A stretch of 64,000 nt of DNA, taken from the NCBI RefSeq assembly GCF_009602435.1, contig NZ_VZDQ01000027.1:124001-188000 (forward strand). The letters run 5' to 3'. The notes under the pieces were generated by a model. The model did not search any database. It had not been told where the DNA came from and saw only the letters and a program-made list of their open reading frames with translations. A program made the position numbers and the translations under genes. Positions within the stretch are counted from its first letter, which is position 1; the number at the start of each line of letters is the position of its first letter. The stretch comes from Sediminibacillus terrae. GTDB taxonomy: Bacteria > Bacillota > Bacilli > Bacillales > Amphibacillaceae. Positions 52,893-61,992 of the stretch are shown here, piece by piece.

Positions 52893-54515
52893 GTGTTAGC
52901 GAATATCCATGATCGAATAAAAGAAACAGCAAAGCATACTGCAGAAAAAGAAACATTAACGCCAAAGCAACGGATAAATAGGCAGCTGTTTATTCGGACA
53001 AAAAACAAAGAGGTAATCAATTTAGAATTCAATCCTATTCAGGCTATTTATTGGGAGGATAAGACACAAAGGGATATTATCCTTAAGCCTCGTCAGTTGG
53101 GTTTTTCCACGCTCATATTGGCGGAGTTTTTTGACGATACGATTAACACACCAAACACCACAACCGTCATTATTGCACATGATGCAGACAGTACAAGAAA
53201 GCTATTTGATGCTGTCCAGTTTATGTATAACAGCCTGCCTGAACAAAAGAAAAAGGAACTTAATGACGGTAGAAGCAAGCCTAAGTACGGCAACCGGAAG
53301 GAATACTATTTTGAATCCATAAATAGCCGGATTTATGTGGGTACCGCAGGGAGTACAGACTTCGGTCGTGGTTCCACAATCAACAATCTCCATTGTTCCG
53401 AGGTAGCCTTCTGGCCGGATCCCGAAACACTAATGACTGGGTTGCTGCAGGCGGTACCAAGAGATGGCCGTGTTGTCCTGGAGACTACAGCAAATGGTGT
53501 GGGGAATTATTTTTATCGTACCTATCAGGAAGCGAAGGCGGGCGAAGTTCAATGGGAACCGCACTTCTATCGATGGTTTGACCATCCGGATTATCAGCTG
53601 TCACTTGAGAAAGGGGAGAAGCTGTCCCCAACAAAAGAGGAGCAGCGAATTGTAGATCAATACCATCTTACTCCGGAGCAACTGAAATGGCGCCGTTGGA
53701 AGATATCCGAAATGCCAGAGAAGGACGGGCTCTCGAAAGAAGAACGTTTCCTTCAGGAATATCCCGAGGACGATACCAGCTGCTTCTTAAGCTCTGGCCG
53801 TCCTGTTTTTAATATGAGCAAGCTGAAGGTACTGCTGGAAAAGGTACAGAACAATCCTTATGGCGCTTATGAAATTGATTATGAAAGCAGAAGCGTTTAT
53901 GAGACCACTTCTTCAAGTCCGGAACTTAAGATATTCAAGCAGCCGGAACCTGGACATCGATATGTCCTTGCCAGTGACGTGGCAGAAGGGAAAGCGAATG
54001 GAGATTATTCAGCAGCTCATGTTATCGATTGGGAAACCAACGAACAAGTTGCCGAGATACACGGGCATTGGGATCCCGATATCTTCGGGAAGAAGTTGGC
54101 CGTTGCCGGCTGGTATTACAATACGGCACTAATTGGGGTGGAGAGGAATAACCATGGCCACTCCGTTCTTAATACGTTAATCAACCAGGTTGGCTATGAA
54201 AATCTATATCACCATGTCGATTATGATTCTGCAAATGGCGAGGAGAAAAAAGTACCAGGCTGGCCGACTGATAAGAAAACCCGACCAATTATGATGTCTG
54301 ATTTGCGGACAGTCATGAGAGAGGAATCGATGATACTAAACAGCCCAGCGCTTTTAAATGAGCTATTTACCTTCATCGTAAATGAGAAGGGAAGGGAAGA
54401 GGCACAGTCAGGTTGTCACGATGACTTGGTGATGGCCTTGGCCATTGCTATTCAACTAAGGAAGTATATGCCGGCGCTGAAATATATTACGGTTCCACGT
54501 ATTGGCGGCTGGTAA
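52893..54515 (+). CDS. terL: Large terminase subunit
   Basis: 540 residues. A deviant Walker A (LKPRQLGFST), Walker B (NNLHCSEVAFW) and coupling motif ETTANG mark the ATPase; the C-terminal nuclease has the acidic positions in LASDVAEG and CHDDLVMALA. The GTG at 52893 has AAGGGG 11 bases upstream; the GTG at 52881 overlaps that RBS, so the start is uncertain by four codons. It drives DNA into the procapsid and cuts it. Confidence 0.93.
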   Translation: MLANIHDRIKETAKHTAEKETLTPKQRINRQLFIRTKNKEVINLEFNPIQAIYWEDKTQRDIILKPRQLGFSTLILAEFFDDTINTPNTTTVIIAHDADSTRKLFDAVQFMYNSLPEQKKKELNDGRSKPKYGNRKEYYFESINSRIYVGTAGSTDFGRGSTINNLHCSEVAFWPDPETLMTGLLQAVPRDGRVVLETTANGVGNYFYRTYQEAKAGEVQWEPHFYRWFDHPDYQLSLEKGEKLSPTKEEQRIVDQYHLTPEQLKWRRWKISEMPEKDGLSKEERFLQEYPEDDTSCFLSSGRPVFNMSKLKVLLEKVQNNPYGAYEIDYESRSVYETTSSSPELKIFKQPEPGHRYVLASDVAEGKANGDYSAAHVIDWETNEQVAEIHGHWDPDIFGKKLAVAGWYYNTALIGVERNNHGHSVLNTLINQVGYENLYHHVDYDSANGEEKKVPGWPTDKKTRPIMMSDLRTVMREESMILNSPALLNELFTFIVNEKGREEAQSGCHDDLVMALAIAIQLRKYMPALKYITVPRIGGW

Positions 54516-54533
54516 TTGAAAGGTGGTGAATGA

Positions 54534-56819
54534 ATGGGACCAATACAAACATACCGGGCATGGCGAAACAAAAGGCAAGCAAAAAAGTATTTCACAGGAT
54601 TACGCCAAGCTGTTGCAACTCGACTGGAAAGTGGAAAGGCGACAACCGACAAGTGGGAAAAGCAATTTGGTTGGTATGAGGGCCTTGTAAGGCGTGATCA
54701 GTTGAGAAATAAAGATGTAATGGAATCCCTGCAACTGATCAGGGACCTTAACCCTGACGCATCGATGGCCATTTGGAATTTTCTTCGGCTAGGTAACCAG
54801 GGGCACGAATTAGAGTGTCTGAAGCCATCGGGAGCTCAATATAAACAAGGGCAAAATATCTTGGATGATTTGGCCAAACGTGTTGGAAAGCTATACGGGG
54901 GCGGAGCAGACCAACTTATCAACGTTCTTAACCTTACTGGTTACACGCAGGGAGCCATTGCCCTCGAGGTGGAACTTAACGAGGGACTAAATGATGTTGT
55001 AGATTTTCATGCGGTGGACCCGTCTACACTTGACTGGCGCAAGAACAAGGAAACAGGGGAAATGGACCTGGTACAACGGCAACAGGATGGTACTTACAAA
55101 ATACTTAATCAGGAGCAAGTATTCTATTATCCTATTGATCCAGACATCGGTGATCCATATGGGAGAAGTCCAATACTTCCTGTACTGCAGATTATTTTCT
55201 TTCAGGTAGAAGTTTTGAAAGATTTAAAGGCTGTCGCCCATCACCAAGGTCATGCTAGGTATGATATCTCAATTGCTGAAGAGGCAATCATGAATAGTCT
55301 ACCTCAATCTGTAGCTGCGAAAGGCCCGGAAGCGGTGCAAAGGTTTGTAAATGACTTCATCGACAACATTGAGAAAGGCTTTAAAGAGTTAAAGCCTGAT
55401 GATAATTTCGTTCATCAAGATGCTGTTAAGGTCAGCATGGTCGGAGGAACTAGTGGAAAATCGATGGATGTTTCCAAGATAATTAATGTAATCAATCAGC
55501 AAGTCGTAACCTCCTTGAAGCAGCTTCCTATTCTTCTGGGGAGGAATGAAGGGACTACAGAAACACATGGTACCGTGCAGTGGCAAATCTATGTTGCCGG
55601 TATTGAAAGCATCCAGAGGGCTACTAAACGTGTCATGGAGCGGGCTTATAATTTATCTTTAAGGGTCAATGGTATAAATGCTAGGTCTCGGTTAACCTTC
55701 AACAAGCTAAGGACAACTGATAGACGGCAAGAAGCACAAGCCGCTCTTACAGAGACCAATATGTTGATTAAGCAGGTACAACAGGGATGGATTGATAATG
55801 ATGAAGCAGCGGTATCGGCAGTCGGACATGAAGCTGTAGGAGAGCCGCAGGCACCTTCTACTCCCTTCAGGACTAACAGGTCTCGCCAAAGCAGAAACGC
55901 AGCGAGAACTATTAAAACGAAATCCTCACGGGCCGATACGGATGAGGAGGATGAGTTTGCGAAGGAACTTGAAACCGACTGGGCCTCCGATGTAGCAAAA
56001 CTGACAACAGATGCCAAGAAGGCTTTTCATGAAATACTGCAAGACCAGCAAGCAACATATATCCAACGAATAGAAGAGGCGGACGCTCCACCGACACGGG
56101 TCTTAGTTGACAGTTATCAGTTCTTAAAAAGAAATAGGGCAGATGATGACAGACAGGAGATTCCGGAGGCTTTTAAAGAGTGGGTAAAAGTGAATATCCT
56201 CCATGATTCCGAAGAACAGTTGGAATTATGGGATGAAGAAGGCCGCGACTGGATAGAACAGGCGGCTATTTTAGCTGGTGAAGCTTCGATCTTGGAACTT
56301 GATCCACAGGCTGAATTTGATCAAAAAGATGAGCAGTTGCTAACTTGGTTGCAGGCACGATCCAGAAGGGATGCTGAATTAATTCAAGGCGTTACTGACG
56401 AGTATGTGATTATGACACTTTGGGATGTAGTGGAAGAGGGAAACTACAGTATCGCCAAGGCTGTAGAAGCTTTAGAAGTCCATTACGGTTTCGGCGAATC
56501 ACGTTCAGCGGTTATTGCCAGAACTGAAATGATTTCTGCTGCCAGGGCAGGGCAATTCCAAGGAGACTATCAATCTGGCATGGTTATCGGAAAAACATGG
56601 CATAGTGCTCACCAACCAAATACACGGGATGCACATGCTGCAGCTGACGGCCAAACGGTTCGATTTGAGGAGACTTTCATTGTTGGCGGTGAAGAGTTGA
56701 TGTTCCCAGGCGATACTTCTCATGGAGCTTCGGCCGAGAATACTATCCAGTGCCGGTGTTTTTACACAAGGATCCTCGAAGGCGAGGAAGATGATTTGGA
56801 GGCGAAGCTAAATGAATAG
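54534..56819 (+). CDS. Portal protein fused to a MuF-like head morphogenesis domain
   Basis: 761 residues. Residues ~1-410 are a portal protein (Mu gp29/DUF935-like: PDASMAIWNFLRLG...DPSTLDWRKNKETG...LGRNEGTTETHGTVQW). The C-terminal ~180 residues are a Mu gpF/SPP1 gp7 domain ending in the family motif AENTIQCRCF. A Ser/Arg/Lys-rich linker joins them. In PBSX and skin these are often separate genes. RBS is AAAGGTGG. The dodecameric portal would thus carry about 12 MuF domains. Confidence 0.87.
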   Translation: MGPIQTYRAWRNKRQAKKYFTGLRQAVATRLESGKATTDKWEKQFGWYEGLVRRDQLRNKDVMESLQLIRDLNPDASMAIWNFLRLGNQGHELECLKPSGAQYKQGQNILDDLAKRVGKLYGGGADQLINVLNLTGYTQGAIALEVELNEGLNDVVDFHAVDPSTLDWRKNKETGEMDLVQRQQDGTYKILNQEQVFYYPIDPDIGDPYGRSPILPVLQIIFFQVEVLKDLKAVAHHQGHARYDISIAEEAIMNSLPQSVAAKGPEAVQRFVNDFIDNIEKGFKELKPDDNFVHQDAVKVSMVGGTSGKSMDVSKIINVINQQVVTSLKQLPILLGRNEGTTETHGTVQWQIYVAGIESIQRATKRVMERAYNLSLRVNGINARSRLTFNKLRTTDRRQEAQAALTETNMLIKQVQQGWIDNDEAAVSAVGHEAVGEPQAPSTPFRTNRSRQSRNAARTIKTKSSRADTDEEDEFAKELETDWASDVAKLTTDAKKAFHEILQDQQATYIQRIEEADAPPTRVLVDSYQFLKRNRADDDRQEIPEAFKEWVKVNILHDSEEQLELWDEEGRDWIEQAAILAGEASILELDPQAEFDQKDEQLLTWLQARSRRDAELIQGVTDEYVIMTLWDVVEEGNYSIAKAVEALEVHYGFGESRSAVIARTEMISAARAGQFQGDYQSGMVIGKTWHSAHQPNTRDAHAAADGQTVRFEETFIVGGEELMFPGDTSHGASAENTIQCRCFYTRILEGEEDDLEAKLNE

Positions 56820-57051
56820 AGCAGAAAGACGGAGGACCGAACGAGCCCAGAAAAAACAACAGTATAACAACTTTGAAGAATTGCCTAGATTTGCACAACA
56901 ACATCAGGAAAACATGGCTGCAGCTTTGGTGACAGCCGCAATCCAAACGTTGGCCGAAGAATTCGACTTCAATGCTGAGGACTTAAGCAAGTTTAACGAG
57001 GGCCTACAGCACAGGGCGGAGAGGATTATAAAAGTACCTGAAAGGGGGTGA
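56812..57051 (+). CDS. Small helical phage head protein (79 residues)
   Basis: The start overlaps the portal stop by 8 bases. The N-terminus is strongly basic (MNRAERRRTERAQKKQQ), followed by helices (MAAALVTAAIQTLAEEF). Position between portal-MuF and protease suggests a minor head or scaffold component. Family not recognised. Confidence 0.6.
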   Translation: MNRAERRRTERAQKKQQYNNFEELPRFAQQHQENMAAALVTAAIQTLAEEFDFNAEDLSKFNEGLQHRAERIIKVPERG

Positions 57052-57055
57052 GAAG

Positions 57056-58273
57056 TTGGGAGAAGAAACTAATATGCTACATTTGCCTGTGCGTCTTTCT
57101 GTAGACGATAACCAGGACGTGGATATGGAGAAAATTAATCGGTTTGCTTTAAACCCACTGAATGAAGAAGATATTTTCGCTTTTTCTGGCAATTGTTCCA
57201 ATGACCGAATGGACTCTTTTTTTACAAAAATGGATCCAGTAACAACGCTCCGGAACTATTCAGAGGACTTGAAAAACGGTGTGGCACTCCAAGAAGGTCA
57301 TAATATTTTCACCAATCCATATGGCCGTTCCTATGAAGGCATTCTGGTGCCGGCTACCGAAAGTGGAGATGATTATAATTCTGTTCGTGGCAGCTGGTAC
57401 ATCATTCGAGGATTAACTTTGAATGGAAACAAGACTGATGATACTGTCAAAGCCATTCAAGGCGGAATCATTCGTGATATGTCAGTAGGCTTTGGTGGTA
57501 ATAAGCTATGGTATCGATGCGGATCCTGTGGCAGAGATTTGTGGGACTGGGAATGTCCACATATACCAGGTCTCGAAGACGAAGAAGGGCGAATGTCTTT
57601 TGCCTGGGTAGTCGATGCGAGACTCAGAGAAGTATCTACTGTTTACAAAGGTTCAACACCTGGAGCCTATATCGACAAAGCAAGGCAATATGTAGAGCAG
57701 AAAGAATTACCAGAAGAAAAAATCACGAAGTTAGAGCAGCGTTTCCAGACTCGATTTGAGAGAGGAAGCACTGCTATTTTTATGCCAAAAAGGGAGGAAA
57801 AAACAGATATGAGCCTATTAGATCAAATCAGAACAGCAATCCAGGAAGGGAAACTCGAAAAGCGATCAGTGTACGACGTCCTATCCGGGGAGGGAGAAAC
57901 ATTCCGTCAACCAGATGACGTTAAGCTACGGAATGAACTTGGGGAAGCGGCCACCGTAGAGGGTGTTAGGGCTCTCAAAAAAGAAGCGGAGCAAGGCCGT
58001 CAGTATTTTGCTGATACCGTTGATGAAGCTGTGAAAGCCCGGGTACGTGCGCAAGGTGACAAGTTCAACGAGGAAAAGTACCGTCAGATGCTGACACGGA
58101 CAGCTGACTTGGAATACATCAAAGACGAAATTGAAACCTATAATCGTTTGGCCAAGGATGGTCTTACACCTGGTCGTCAAACAGAGGTAGATGATCCAGG
58201 AACTCGTGGAGTTGGAGTCCCTAGTGATGACGATGTAGTGGTTTCAGAAACTTATGAAGGAGATGGTAAATAA
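57056..58273 (+). CDS. Prohead protease (S78-like) with zinc-ribbon insert and scaffold tail
   Basis: 405 residues. Residues ~1-215 are an HK97-type prohead protease: the His in LKNGVALQEGHN and the Ser in EVSTVYKGSTPGAY fit the catalytic pair. A Cys-rich insert (CGSCGRDLWDWECPH) looks like a zinc knuckle. The C-terminal ~180 residues are helical and charged and probably act as the scaffold (delta) domain. TTG start at 57056 with AAAGGGGG. It should cut itself and the capsid scaffold. Confidence 0.82.
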   Translation: MGEETNMLHLPVRLSVDDNQDVDMEKINRFALNPLNEEDIFAFSGNCSNDRMDSFFTKMDPVTTLRNYSEDLKNGVALQEGHNIFTNPYGRSYEGILVPATESGDDYNSVRGSWYIIRGLTLNGNKTDDTVKAIQGGIIRDMSVGFGGNKLWYRCGSCGRDLWDWECPHIPGLEDEEGRMSFAWVVDARLREVSTVYKGSTPGAYIDKARQYVEQKELPEEKITKLEQRFQTRFERGSTAIFMPKREEKTDMSLLDQIRTAIQEGKLEKRSVYDVLSGEGETFRQPDDVKLRNELGEAATVEGVRALKKEAEQGRQYFADTVDEAVKARVRAQGDKFNEEKYRQMLTRTADLEYIKDEIETYNRLAKDGLTPGRQTEVDDPGTRGVGVPSDDDVVVSETYEGDGK

Positions 58274-58680
58274 TGTTGTTTAAAAAAGGCGGAGTTGTAC
58301 CAGATGATTATGGCTTGTCACTGACTGTATTTGCTGTTGAAGCAACAGAAGAAAATCCCGTGACAGCAGGAACACCTTTAAAGCTAGATAATTCTGGAGA
58401 GTACCAGGTCCTGAAATGCCAAGACGGAGACGCTATTCAGCTGGTTGCAAAGCATGCCGTTCAAAGCAAAGATCAACCTCTAGGGGCATATGCCTACAGT
58501 TTTTCTCGTAACAATGAGTTTACTTATAGCGGTGACATTTCTATTGGTGATTCTATTGTTGCCGATGGAAACGGCGGGGTCAAAAGAGCGGCGGATGTAG
58601 ACGGAAACCCAGTTGATAATGGTACCTACGTTGCTCTAGTTGATGCAGGAAAATCTAAAGTTGAAGTTCTACTACCATAA
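58273..58680 (+). CDS. Head decoration-like protein
   Basis: 135 residues, beta-rich, with blocks like VTAGTPLKLDNSGEYQVLKC and DISIGDSIVADGNGGVKRA that recall lambda gpD/Bacillus capsid decoration proteins. It starts with a one-base overlap (TAATG) with the protease gene and directly precedes the capsid gene. Confidence 0.75.
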   Translation: MLFKKGGVVPDDYGLSLTVFAVEATEENPVTAGTPLKLDNSGEYQVLKCQDGDAIQLVAKHAVQSKDQPLGAYAYSFSRNNEFTYSGDISIGDSIVADGNGGVKRAADVDGNPVDNGTYVALVDAGKSKVEVLLP

Positions 58681-58695
58681 GGGAGGAAATAGAGA

Positions 58696-59784
58696 ATGCC
58701 ATTCAAAAAAATTAAAAACAAACGCGGAGACACAGTTGAATTACAGACGGGTGCAGCATTGAAATCTCGTATGAAGGATATTGCCAAGAATGACAAAAGG
58801 TTATCGGTAATGGGAGATACCCTTGCCAGGGAAGATAGCTCCCTCCTTTTCCGAGCTTATCTTGAAGACGAGGGCGTAACTTTGAAGGATGCTGTTCGAG
58901 CCCTTGGGATTAACAACCTCGGTGTTGAGACCGTCCGTAGCTTGTATGAGAATGACAATACAAAGCCATTGTTCAATACCATCATCGAAGATGGAATCCG
59001 TATGGGCTTCCAAAAAGCTGGCCGTGCTGACCAGTTGATTGCCAAGACTATTCCGATTGATCAAATGACATATGGCTACTACACCATGGAGGACCCTGAT
59101 AAAGAAGAACTGGACTTCAAACTGGTTGGACAAGCGGCTCCTATTCCAGTAGCTGTTATCAAGCTGGATGATAAGCACACAGTTCGGGTTTACAAGCGTG
59201 GTTCTGGTGTGGAGATCACTGACGAAGCGAAGTCTATGAATATCGATTTGCTACAGCTGCATTTGCAATTGCGTGGCCAACGGATGGGGCGGACAGATGA
59301 ATATCTTGCGGTTGAGCGTCTTTTGAACGGTTACTACAAAGATGGTACAGATGCTGCTCCTACACTGGGTGTTAAGACAGCAAATGACTTCAAGTTGACC
59401 GATATGTGGTATGCCGGCCAGTACATGCAAGATAAGTACGGATTTACACCTAAACTTGCTGTAATGAACCTGACAACTGCAGAAAAGTGGTCCTCTCAAA
59501 AAGAAGATAGCGGTAACCTTATCTTCTTGAATGAATTGAAAAACGGCCAAATCCCTGAACTGGTTAATTCCAAGCCATTTGTATCTGACCAAATGCCGGA
59601 CAATCGCATCATGTTGGTTGATACTGATTTCGCGCTTGCTGAATATGAATACAAAGGGCTGTCGGTTGAAAATGATCGTAACGTTAAAACACAGGTGGAG
59701 GGCTCTTATGCTTCCAAGTCCACCGATTATATTCCGTTTTCCAAAAATGCCAGGATGATTGTAAATCTTGATCAAGCTAGATAA
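58696..59784 (+). CDS. Major capsid protein (HK97-like)
   Basis: 362 residues. The pattern of an N-terminal helical arm, then alternating E-loop/A-domain segments (AKTIPIDQMTYGYYTM..., VTGxGVEITDEAKSMNIDLLQLHL) and a C-terminal domain with GLSVENDRNVKTQVEGSYASK fits HK97-fold capsids in this gene position. RBS is GGGAGG. It is the expected product to be matured by the upstream protease. Confidence 0.85.
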   Translation: MPFKKIKNKRGDTVELQTGAALKSRMKDIAKNDKRLSVMGDTLAREDSSLLFRAYLEDEGVTLKDAVRALGINNLGVETVRSLYENDNTKPLFNTIIEDGIRMGFQKAGRADQLIAKTIPIDQMTYGYYTMEDPDKEELDFKLVGQAAPIPVAVIKLDDKHTVRVYKRGSGVEITDEAKSMNIDLLQLHLQLRGQRMGRTDEYLAVERLLNGYYKDGTDAAPTLGVKTANDFKLTDMWYAGQYMQDKYGFTPKLAVMNLTTAEKWSSQKEDSGNLIFLNELKNGQIPELVNSKPFVSDQMPDNRIMLVDTDFALAEYEYKGLSVENDRNVKTQVEGSYASKSTDYIPFSKNARMIVNLDQAR

Positions 59785-59797
59785 GGAGGGTTAACCA

Positions 59798-60205
59798 ATG
59801 GCCAAACCAGATCTAATCAAGGAAGTTATTGAGGAGTTTCCAGAAAAAAATTTTAATGCGGAGCAATTGAACAAAGACTACACGGTTCAACAACTGGAGG
59901 ATCTGCAGGAAAAACTCCGAAAAGAAAAAGGCAGCGCAGATGGCGATGATGACAAATCCGAGGAAACAACCGAAGCAAATACTGCAGATACTTCTTCTGC
60001 CAACACAGAAAAGAGCAACGAATCCGTAAACAAGGAACAACAGGATTCTGCTTCAAAGAAAAAGTACCGACTGAAAGACCCTTCCACCCAATACGCGGAG
60101 AAGGGTTTTACTTTGGCCGGAAAACAGGTGAAAGAGCTTCCGGAAAACCCTTCATCGGAATTGCAAGATCGAATTGATGTTGGGTTTATCATCGAGGTGA
60201 AGTAG
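59798..60205 (+). CDS. Head-region protein with disordered linker
   Basis: 135 residues. A short N-terminal SAP-like helix pair (IKEVIEEFPEKNF...YTVQQLEDL) is followed by an acidic Ser/Glu/Asn-rich disordered stretch of about 45 residues, then a small beta-rich C-terminal domain (KYRLKDPSTQYAEKGFTLAGKQVKELP). Position suits a YqbF-like head accessory. Function unknown. Confidence 0.65.
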   Translation: MAKPDLIKEVIEEFPEKNFNAEQLNKDYTVQQLEDLQEKLRKEKGSADGDDDKSEETTEANTADTSSANTEKSNESVNKEQQDSASKKKYRLKDPSTQYAEKGFTLAGKQVKELPENPSSELQDRIDVGFIIEVK

Positions 60206-60206
60206 C

Positions 60207-60626
60207 ATGTTTGCTACAGCAGAAGAAGTTAAGGAGAGGGCCTCTTTTGAAGAGGTTTCCTCTCTTTCTAATGAAAAGCTGGAAAACTATATATTGAGGG
60301 CTGAAAGATGGATATTCCGAGCGACCGGAGTAGATTATTCGAATGAAGAAGACATTGGCATCCTAGAAGATTTAAAAGTTGCTACTTCTCATCTAGTAGA
60401 TTATTTATGGCTTTGGGACCAGCCAGATATCAAAGAAGCGTTAACTAGCCCTTATGATTCAGAGTCCATTGGGTCATACTCTTTTCAGCTCAAAAATCTT
60501 ACAACCATGAAAAATGCAGTACCAGGTGAAAAAACCGGAATTAAGGAACTGGACAATATCTTAGAGGATTTAAAGCCTGCTTTTACAGCTCCTAACTTTT
60601 TTCGCGTTTCTGGTCCATCGAGGTGA
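60207..60626 (+). CDS. Head-tail connector, YqbG/DUF3199-like
   Basis: 139 residues. The layout TAEEVKERASFEEVSSLSNEKLENYILRAE and the later SIGSYSFQLKN match the YqbG/gp6-gp15-like head completion family. RBS GAGGTGA. It begins the run of connector genes. Confidence 0.75.
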   Translation: MFATAEEVKERASFEEVSSLSNEKLENYILRAERWIFRATGVDYSNEEDIGILEDLKVATSHLVDYLWLWDQPDIKEALTSPYDSESIGSYSFQLKNLTTMKNAVPGEKTGIKELDNILEDLKPAFTAPNFFRVSGPSR

Positions 60627-60630
60627 CAGG

Positions 60631-60990
60631 ATGAGATTTAAATCGCTTCTGAACATGGAATGCAAGCTACTGGAAAAACAGAGTGTTGGTACTGACCAAT
60701 ATAACAGGCCGATTAAAGATTTTGTTCCTGTAGTAGAGGGTTTGGGTTGTCGCGCAGATAAAATGAAGCGCCGCGTTTCAAGAGATGAGTATGGAACAGA
60801 CATCATTGTAGAAACTATTCTGTTTGTCGATCGAGACGTTGAGATACAGGATGAGCATAAGTTTAAAGACATCAAAGAAAAAAAGACAGGTAGAGTGACT
60901 TATCCAGGAGTTTATAAAGTGAAAGACATTGCTCCGGTCTATAAACGATCTTCGCTTCATCATTACGAAATCACTTTGGAAAAGGAGTAA
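60631..60990 (+). CDS. Head-tail joining protein, YqbH/DUF3599-like
   Basis: 119 residues, beta-rich (CKLLEKQSVGTDQYNRP...VYKVKDIAPVYKRSSLHHYEITLE). Four bases after the previous stop with a GAGG RBS overlapping it. The order yqbG-H-I-J of skin/PBSX is kept here. It probably acts as the stopper. Confidence 0.68.
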   Translation: MRFKSLLNMECKLLEKQSVGTDQYNRPIKDFVPVVEGLGCRADKMKRRVSRDEYGTDIIVETILFVDRDVEIQDEHKFKDIKEKKTGRVTYPGVYKVKDIAPVYKRSSLHHYEITLEKE

Positions 60991-60995
60991 TCGAT

Positions 60996-61400
60996 GTGGG
61001 TGATATTAAATTTGATATGAAGATTGATCGCAAAGCCTATGACTATTTTCGAAGGGAGTTCCCGGAGAAGCTAGGGGAGGCAAGAAAAAACATGGTGGAG
61101 GCTGCAGGCAAAGTATGGGCAGATGAGGCTAAATTAATCACAAGAAACGATGACCACATTGATACAGGCTTGTATGTTAACTCTATTGGATATAATACCG
61201 GATCTCCAGCAAGCGAAGCGGATGTCCTTCACCAATTAGACGAAGGAAGCAGCAAGACTGTCCTTAGCACAGGCTCCAATGTGTCCTATGCTACAGAGTT
61301 GGAAAAACGGTACAACATACTCGCCAGGGCCTTAGATGATGCAGAAGATAGGATGGGCAAAGTGGCAGAAACGCAGGCTAAAAGGACGTTGTTCGGATGA
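60996..61400 (+). CDS. HK97 gp10-like/YqbI-like tail component
   Basis: 134 residues. Starts with GTG at 60996 after AAAAGGAG. The segment FPEKLGEARKNMVEAAGKVWADEAK...RNDDHIDTGLYVNSI, followed by a beta-rich end, fits the gp10/HK97 tail-component family. Overlaps the next gene by ATGA. Confidence 0.72.
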   Translation: MGDIKFDMKIDRKAYDYFRREFPEKLGEARKNMVEAAGKVWADEAKLITRNDDHIDTGLYVNSIGYNTGSPASEADVLHQLDEGSSKTVLSTGSNVSYATELEKRYNILARALDDAEDRMGKVAETQAKRTLFG

Positions 61401-61753
61401 TTGATTATGTGAGCCCAATACCAGCTGCAGTTCAATTATTGGATGTAAGGATGGAGATTCCGGTAATCGGCAATTCTTTCCCGAGAGAACAGACCTATCC
61501 GGCCGTCTTGTTGAGAGCTGCCGGCGGTACAGGCTATAGCAGAATCCAGGTGATTAGCAGAGCGGAATCTGACATAGACGCTGAGCTTAACATGGCCAAA
61601 GCTATAAATCTGTTAGAACGCTACGCTTACCTGATGGAAGGAATAAGAGTTATATCCTGTATAAGAGATTCCAATCCTATTCCCAGCATAGATGACGACA
61701 CTGGAAAACCGGAGTTTTGGTGCTATATGCGATTAGAACATTTAGAAGGGTGA
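61397..61753 (+). CDS. Tail terminator-like protein (YqbJ-like)
   Basis: 118 residues. The ATG at 61397 overlaps the previous stop. DYVSPIPAAVQLLDVRMEIPVIG and the following alpha-beta pattern fit tail-terminator proteins in this gene position. Function is assigned from synteny. Confidence 0.65.
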   Translation: MIDYVSPIPAAVQLLDVRMEIPVIGNSFPREQTYPAVLLRAAGGTGYSRIQVISRAESDIDAELNMAKAINLLERYAYLMEGIRVISCIRDSNPIPSIDDDTGKPEFWCYMRLEHLEG

Positions 61754-61764
61754 GGTGAACAACT

Positions 61765-61992
61765 TTGGCTGAAAAAGAAAAGAAAATAACGAAACTTGTT
61801 TGCAAGGGCCCCAGGAATGAGCGTAATGGGGCTCTTTATTTACGCTTTAAAAGAGAGGATAAGCGAAAGGCGGATTTACTTGTTTATCCTGGTGACTCTC
61901 TTATTGTAGGGAAAGACGTGACGGAACAAGAAGCAAAGAAGCTTTTGAATAATCCCACTTGGAAATTTGAAGGAGTGAAGGGAAATGCCTAA
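61765..61992 (+). CDS. Small basic tail-region protein (75 residues)
   Basis: TTG start at 61765 after GAGGTGA. Lysine-rich (MAEKEKKITKLVCKGPRNERN) with a beta-rich middle (LVYPGDSLIVG) and an acidic/Ala/Lys end resembling the C-terminal domain seen in the 59798 gene. Overlaps the next gene by 8 bases. Confidence 0.6.
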   Translation: MAEKEKKITKLVCKGPRNERNGALYLRFKREDKRKADLLVYPGDSLIVGKDVTEQEAKKLLNNPTWKFEGVKGNA

